Assembly (NCBI GenBank): GCA_029936425.1
Contig: JAPYSU010000028.1
Span: 1-10,436, forward strand
DNA: 10,436 nucleotides
Origin: Litorimonas sp.
GTDB taxonomy: Bacteria; Pseudomonadota; Alphaproteobacteria; Caulobacterales; Maricaulaceae
Reading direction: 5' to 3'
The first letter of the stretch is position 1. The number at the start of each line of letters is the position of its first letter. Positions 6,521 to 10,436 of this stretch are shown here, one piece after another. The position numbers and the translations under genes are program-made. The notes beneath the pieces were generated by a model that ran no database searches, was not told the DNA's origin, and saw only the letters and a list, made by a program, of their open reading frames with translations.

Positions 6521-7246
6521 TTAGCGACAGGCTGAAGACGGCCCCATGTCCAAATGAAAATGATCATAATGGGCCGCATTATAATCCGGGCTAAGCGTGA
6601 CATTGAAAACCTTACAGGCGGCGTTTCGGATATCGCGTAAAAACTCGGCATCGCCGTCTTCCCCCGTCCAATCGCTGCGGACGCTTACCAAATGTCCGTC
6701 CGTTAGTTCAAAGCTCGCCACATCCCAGGCATTGCCATAGGCGTGTTGGCTCCAGCGGCCGGAATTATTTCCGTTTTGGCGGCGGCAGGAATAGGTTCCC
6801 ATATGATGCATTTTAGCAAGCCCCTCTCCATATCTTTCCTGGGCGAGACGGTCGATTTCCCGAGTCCACAAATAGGTGGAAATAGACAGCGGGCATTTCA
6901 TATTGGCTTCTCCGGGGGCGAGAACAATGTCATCCTGACCATAAACCAATCGCGCTGTTTCCCAGCCGCAGACATCCTTACCTTCGCCTGTAGAGGGACC
7001 CTCTTTCGGGTCTGACGGAATAGTTTCAAAACCGGCGGTATCGCGGGCGAGGGACATGCAGACTTCGGGCGGAGATAGCGCCATGCGCAGAATTTGAGAT
7101 TTCGTCGCTTTTCCCAAGGGACGGGACGTGTCGAGTTTTTTCCAAGGTAAATGTTGTCCTGGGATATATTTATCCGCCAGATAGGCACTGCCCGCAAAAA
7201 TTGCGGCCGTTGTTATCCAGATTAAAGGTCCTTTCCAGCCACTCAT
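6521..7246 (-). CDS. Extensin-like C-terminal domain protein, putative zinc peptidoglycan hydrolase fold
   Basis: The 241-residue protein has an N-terminal hydrophobic anchor or uncleaved signal (about 8-24) and a periplasmic extensin-like C-terminal domain (about 55-240). Despite the family's plant-derived name, this domain is common in alphaproteobacteria. Residues 166-175 (SQHAYGNAWD) fit the SxHxxGxAxD motif of M15-type D,D-peptidases. The later D228-H229-F230-H231 is placed like their ExWH motif, with Asp for Glu. H168, D175 and H231 are therefore predicted zinc ligands and D228 a possible base. Six cysteines (63, 93, 118, 154, 211, 240) suit disulfides in an oxidising compartment. The gene follows the protease stop by 21 bases without a clear Shine-Dalgarno, suggesting coupling or leaky initiation. 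Enzymatic activity is inferred; a non-catalytic binding role is possible. Confidence 0.82.
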   Translation of the reverse strand: MSGWKGPLIWITTAAIFAGSAYLADKYIPGQHLPWKKLDTSRPLGKATKSQILRMALSPPEVCMSLARDTAGFETIPSDPKEGPSTGEGKDVCGWETARLVYGQDDIVLAPGEANMKCPLSISTYLWTREIDRLAQERYGEGLAKMHHMGTYSCRRQNGNNSGRWSQHAYGNAWDVASFELTDGHLVSVRSDWTGEDGDAEFLRDIRNAACKVFNVTLSPDYNAAHYDHFHLDMGPSSACR

Positions 7247-7267
7247 AACAAGTTTTTAGAGTTTGAC

Positions 7268-8071
7268 CTATCGCTGTTCAACCAAACAAAGCACTTGGGC
7301 AATCCGGCGTTCCCGTCTCAACTGATCCGCCTGTAACCCATAACGGTCTTTTTCTAAAGGATTTCCCTTCCGTGAAGACTTTTCAGTAAAAAAGGGCCAC
7401 AGCGCGCGAGGGGCTACGGTGTAGATACGCCCCCTTCGCGGGTTTTCGGCTGTTACCACCCCTATAATTTCGCCGTCCCCGTCCAGAACAGGCGCGCCGG
7501 ACAAACCGCCAAGAGAGCCATTTAATCCAACCGTCCGTCCAATTTCGGCCCAGGCCAGAACCGACTCATCAGAGGTGTATCGCCCCCTGACAAGCATCCG
7601 GCTACGCGACAGTAGATTCCCAATGGCCTCTCCGGGTCGGCCCTGCGGAAAGCCGATAAAATAGCCCGTTTCGCCGACCCGCCGCGGGGTGTGAACGTCA
7701 TGCGGCAAAGCCGGCCGTGTCCACTGCGTTTGAAGCTTGGCGAGATCGTTTTGTTCGTAGATTTCAGCGGTGGCAGGGATAATCCGGTTTCGTCCTGTCT
7801 TCAATGCGATTTCATGACACCCATCCACAACGTGGCGCGCCGTCAGCCATCCGCCTTGCTCGTCAATCGCAAAGGCTGTGCCTGTGCCGGAGCGGGGTAT
7901 ATCGACTTGCGTAATAACTTGTTCGTCGCGGGGGCTTTCGCTTGGCAGAAGCGGCCCGAGGTCCGCCGGAGGAGGCGGGGCCACGACATTTTTATTGACT
8001 AAAAGCGCCCCGATATAAATGGCCGCTAGCACCACGGCGTAAAACAGCCAATCCGGGATTTGCCGGAACAC
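7268..8071 (-). CDS. Membrane-anchored trypsin-like serine protease
   Basis: The 267-residue protein has one transmembrane helix at about 8-25, a proline-rich linker (31-40) and a chymotrypsin-fold domain (about 52-225). The expected catalytic triad is H80 (LTARHVVDG), D109 (NDLAKLQ) and S191 (GGLSGAP). It resembles the DegP/HtrA protease core but lacks any PDZ domain; the tail after about 230 is short and basic. The domain should face the periplasm, tethered to the inner membrane. The start is a GTG. The upstream DUF350 stop is five bases away, and the sequence TAAGGGCCGTG places a Shine-Dalgarno-like AAGGG across that stop, so translation of the two genes is probably coupled. It is the second gene of the cluster, followed by the extensin-like gene. 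A regulatory or quality-control protease fits the arrangement, but no substrate is visible. Confidence 0.87.
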   Translation of the reverse strand: MFRQIPDWLFYAVVLAAIYIGALLVNKNVVAPPPPADLGPLLPSESPRDEQVITQVDIPRSGTGTAFAIDEQGGWLTARHVVDGCHEIALKTGRNRIIPATAEIYEQNDLAKLQTQWTRPALPHDVHTPRRVGETGYFIGFPQGRPGEAIGNLLSRSRMLVRGRYTSDESVLAWAEIGRTVGLNGSLGGLSGAPVLDGDGEIIGVVTAENPRRGRIYTVAPRALWPFFTEKSSRKGNPLEKDRYGLQADQLRRERRIAQVLCLVEQR

Positions 8072-8076
8072 GGCCC

Positions 8077-8490
8077 TTAGCCCGCAATGGCGAAAGCGAG
8101 GAGGACGGAACCGGCAATTTTAAACGCGGCCAGAACCAAAGCCGGAGCGGCCTCATCATTGGTAATGCGCTGCGGCATCCCTTTGAAAATGGCGTCGGTG
8201 AGGCGGAATAAAAAGAGCTGCAGGAACATACTGGTCGTGCCCCAAATGGCGACATCAAACAGGCTGAAACGTTTCACCAGACAGGCGGCCAGCGGAATGG
8301 TCAGGCTGAAGATAAGAGAGCTGAAATGGATGGAGGCGGCCATATTGCCGTTCTGGACAAGCTCCAATTCCTTATGCGGCGTCAGCTTGGTGTAGATAAC
8401 AAGACCGATAATGAAAATGGCCGTGACGACCAAAAGATAGAATATCAAATATGGCAGTCCATTGGCGAGACTGTCGAGCGCAGGACGCAT
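8077..8490 (-). CDS. DUF350 family inner-membrane protein
   Basis: The 137-residue protein has four hydrophobic segments (about 12-33, 52-71, 79-97 and 116-136). The segment ELELVQNGNMAASIHFSS (41-58) matches the recurring E...I..GN.A.A pattern of DUF350. The family's molecular function is unsettled; members are small integral membrane proteins that often occur beside envelope-stress genes. Here it is the first gene of a four-gene minus-strand cluster, preceding the anchored protease by five bases. AAGGGGA lies just upstream of the ATG, a good Shine-Dalgarno. The 129-base gap to rlmN probably holds its promoter, though no hexamer pair there is convincing. Confidence 0.85.
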   Translation of the reverse strand: MRPALDSLANGLPYLIFYLLVVTAIFIIGLVIYTKLTPHKELELVQNGNMAASIHFSSLIFSLTIPLAACLVKRFSLFDVAIWGTTSMFLQLFLFRLTDAIFKGMPQRITNDEAAPALVLAAFKIAGSVLLAFAIAG

Positions 8491-8619
8491 ACGGTTCCCC
8501 TTCGTCGTGATTTCCCCTCATCGAGCCCCGTTTCGACACGAAGAACATGGCTTAAATATGTCCGGGGATGCAAGTCAAACCTGAAAAAGTGACATGGATT
8601 TAATTAAGCTTAAAAGGTT

Positions 8620-9792
8620 TTAAGCGCTCTCGGCGGCTTTGCTCTCGGCCCGAATCTGACTGGCGCGCTTTTTCTCGGATTCGGATTTCAGTTGCCCGCA
8701 AGCGGCAAAAATGTCTCGCCCGCGCGGCGTGCGGATGGGGCTGGCATAGCCGGCCCGATTGACGATATCGGCAAAGGTTTCAATCGTGTCCCAGTCGGAA
8801 CATTCATAATCAGATCCCGGCCAGGGATTGAACGGTATGAGGTTGACTTTGGCCGGAATGCCGCGAAGCAATTTAATCAATTCCTTGGCGTGTTTCGGGC
8901 TGTCATTGACGCCTTTGAGCATGACATATTCAAAGGTGATACGTTTGGAATTGGACAGGCCCGGATAGTCCCGGCACGCCTGCATCAGCTCGGCGAGCGG
9001 GTATTTCTTGTTAATCGGCATAATCTGTGAGCGCAGATCGTCATTGGCGGCATGAAGCGAAATCGCCAGCATGGCCGAGGTGCGTTCGCCCATCGGGCCG
9101 ATATCGGGCACAACGCCGGAGGTCGAAACTGTTATGCGGCGGCGGCCAATACCGAGGCCTTCGGGATCGCAGATAATGTCGAGGGAGTCTCCGACCGCGT
9201 CCGTATTATAAAGCGGCTCGCCCATTCCCATAAAGACGATATTGGTCAGGCGGCGGTTTTCCTGCGTGGTCGGCCATTCGCCGAGATCGTCCCGGGCGAT
9301 AATGACCTGAAGGACAATTTCGCGCGGCGTCAGGTTCCGAACCAGACGCTGCGTCCCAGTATGGCAGAATTTACAGGTCAGCGTGCAGCCGACCTGGCTG
9401 GAGACGCAAAGCGCGCCGGTTTTCGATACATCGGGAATGAACACGCTTTCGACTTCAATGCCCGGCGCCATGCGGATGAGGTATTTGCGCGTCCCGTCCT
9501 TGGAGATCAGGCGCTCAACAATTTCCGGCCGGTCGAGAGTAAAATGGTCCGCCAGTTTCGCCCGTAAAGGCTTGGCGATATTGGTCATCTGATCCCACTC
9601 GGTGACGCCGTAATTATAAATCCAGTGAAAGATCTGCTTGGTCCGCATCCGGATTTTCTTCGGCTCTATGCCCAACTCTTCCAGATGCGCGGCAATCTCT
9701 TTGCGGCCCAGACCGACAAGAGACGGGCGCGCAGGCGCGGACGGCGTCTCTTTCAGGCCCGGCTCGGCGTTCTGGAGTAAAGTTGTGCTCAT
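8620..9792 (-). CDS. rlmN: Dual-specificity 23S rRNA (A2503)/tRNA (A37) C2-methyltransferase RlmN
   Basis: The 390-residue protein is a full-length radical-SAM methyltransferase that puts a methyl group on C2 of adenine 2503 in 23S rRNA; the E. coli enzyme also methylates A37 in some tRNAs. The iron-sulfur motif CxxxCxxC is at C136, C140 and C143. C129 and C365 correspond in spacing and context to the essential E. coli C118 and C355, the latter being the methyl carrier (FAACGQL, 362-368). MGMGEPLYN (188-196) is the SAM-binding GEP motif. After the catalytic core there is a short charged, alanine-rich tail (about 370-390). No strong Shine-Dalgarno was seen before the ATG. It stands alone on the minus strand, 129 bases upstream of the DUF350 cluster. 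Its stop is followed by an AT-rich stretch without a GC-rich hairpin, so read-through into the cluster cannot be excluded. Confidence 0.97.
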   Translation of the reverse strand: MSTTLLQNAEPGLKETPSAPARPSLVGLGRKEIAAHLEELGIEPKKIRMRTKQIFHWIYNYGVTEWDQMTNIAKPLRAKLADHFTLDRPEIVERLISKDGTRKYLIRMAPGIEVESVFIPDVSKTGALCVSSQVGCTLTCKFCHTGTQRLVRNLTPREIVLQVIIARDDLGEWPTTQENRRLTNIVFMGMGEPLYNTDAVGDSLDIICDPEGLGIGRRRITVSTSGVVPDIGPMGERTSAMLAISLHAANDDLRSQIMPINKKYPLAELMQACRDYPGLSNSKRITFEYVMLKGVNDSPKHAKELIKLLRGIPAKVNLIPFNPWPGSDYECSDWDTIETFADIVNRAGYASPIRTPRGRDIFAACGQLKSESEKKRASQIRAESKAAESA

Positions 9793-9942
9793 AGAGGGGC
9801 TTTAAACGCTTTCACGGTGAGGGAAAACCGAAAAGGGCATATCATCCGGACAAGACGCCGCGAAGTGGGGGGTGAGGGCGCGGCCATAATCGGTTTGTCT
9901 TACAATGTGCATCGTAAATTCAGTTTGTTTTAGAAGCGTTTC

Positions 9943-10272
9943 TCACGGCCAATCCTCGGCAAATTGTAGAAGCCAATCGAAATAGGCTTGTTTCGCTTGG
10001 GCTTTCTCTTCAATTTCTTCAGCCATCATATTGCCGACCAGATCGTCTAGTCGTTCCATGAAACGCTCCCGTTCTTCGGGGTTGGGAGGAGGCAGATCTT
10101 CATAGCTTGTATATTCAGGTTGTCGCCGAGTGGCTCTGTTCGAGCCTCTCTTGTTCTTTTTAAATTTTTGATATCGCTCTTTTTCTCTGGCCAGCTCATC
10201 TTTTTTGGCCTGCAGTTTTTTGGCGACAATTTCTTCTTGGTATTTCGCAATCATCTGATTGTGACGGGACAT
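9943..10272 (-). CDS. Hypothetical charged coiled-coil protein
   Basis: I do not recognise this 109-residue protein. The first 50 residues are strongly charged and helical, ending in a very basic stretch (KKNKRGSNRATRR, 38-50). A tyrosine/proline linker (54-65) leads to an acidic helical half (66-109) ending FDWLLQFAEDWP. There is no signal peptide or membrane segment, so it is probably cytoplasmic; the basic half might bind nucleic acid, but that is only a composition-based guess. A clear Shine-Dalgarno (GGAGA, spacer seven) supports the ATG and argues that it is a real gene. It is more AT-rich than rlmN and lies just inside the right-hand repeat. The 150-base gap to rlmN leaves co-transcription uncertain. 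Confidence 0.65.
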   Translation of the reverse strand: MSRHNQMIAKYQEEIVAKKLQAKKDELAREKERYQKFKKNKRGSNRATRRQPEYTSYEDLPPPNPEERERFMERLDDLVGNMMAEEIEEKAQAKQAYFDWLLQFAEDWP

Positions 10273-10375
10273 TTAATTTTCTCCGTATATGTGAAACGGT
10301 TGAGTGGGAAGGTGGTAGGCGTTCTGTCCTACTGCCCATCTTGGGGTCAGCTTTGGCGTTCGTCCTTAAAAAAAG

Positions 10376-10436
10376 TGGACAGCCCGCGGGGTCGGTATCC
10401 TTGCCGGAGACCGAATGAATATACTGTTTCGCAAGG
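10376..10436 (-). repeat. Right copy of terminal inverted repeat
   Basis: The reverse complement of this stretch matches 37-96. The 32-base core (10382-10413) is identical and the outer 11 bases (10426-10436) match ccttgcgaaac exactly. The spacer between them is 12 bases instead of 11. The match runs to the last base of the window, so the repeat may continue beyond it. The flanking seven-base A run (10368-10374) on the inner side has a T-rich counterpart next to the left copy. Confidence 0.85.

Noticed and set aside
8553..8578. TTGACT ... TATTTA on the minus strand upstream of the DUF350 gene as a promoter
   Set aside because: The -35-like hexamer is good but the spacing to TATTTA is only 14 bases, and the hexamer at 17 bases (TTAAGC) is poor.
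9901..9916. Imperfect palindrome tacaatgtgcatcgta as an operator
   Set aside because: Only 12 of 16 positions are symmetric, with mismatches in the arms, and it does not sit on a recognisable promoter.
10273..10320. CTTCCC-N16-TATA pattern upstream of the coiled-coil gene, also seen upstream of the aldehyde dehydrogenase, as a shared alternative promoter
   Set aside because: Only two instances, CTTCCC is unlike a known -35 element here, and the TATA-like box nearly overlaps the Shine-Dalgarno; chance is likely.

Overview
The window looks like a chromosomal stretch from an alphaproteobacterium of moderate GC content. That assignment is inferred from the RlmN and extensin-like protein sequences, and from intergenic hairpins that resemble the short dispersed palindromes common in alphaproteobacterial genomes. 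No tRNA, rRNA, CRISPR array, intact insertion sequence or phage gene was recognised. Ten protein genes are supported, nine on the minus strand and one (the metal transporter) on the plus strand.

Layout. Positions 1-630 hold no convincing gene; they contain a long repeat (37-96) and at least three REP-like hairpins. Positions 631-3695 encode a translationally coupled pair, aldehyde dehydrogenase followed by GMC oxidoreductase, which could oxidise an alcohol to an acid. Positions 3802-4923 encode a CelD/BcsL-type (Acetyltransf_6) acyltransferase. Divergent from it, 5027-5995 encodes a zinc-type cation diffusion facilitator with a histidine-rich N-terminus and a possibly leaderless promoter. Its 3' end overlaps by 29 bp the convergent last gene of a four-gene minus-strand cluster (8490 to 5967): a DUF350 membrane protein, a membrane-anchored trypsin-like protease, an anchored extensin-like protein with an M15-like putative zinc site, and a membrane-anchored TerB-like protein. 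Upstream of that cluster lie rlmN (8620-9792) and an unknown charged coiled-coil protein (9943-10272).

The window is bracketed by two inverted copies of one repeat (37-96 and 10376-10436), sharing a 32-bp identical core. The right copy runs to the last base. This suggests either a recombination-prone dispersed element or a contig whose assembly stopped in a repeat.

The most interesting candidate for an undescribed unit is the DUF350/protease/extensin-like/TerB-like cluster. Every product is predicted to sit in or beside the inner membrane, and it combines a serine protease with a putative peptidoglycan-type zinc hydrolase. Its composition suggests an envelope maintenance or stress function, but that is inference only.
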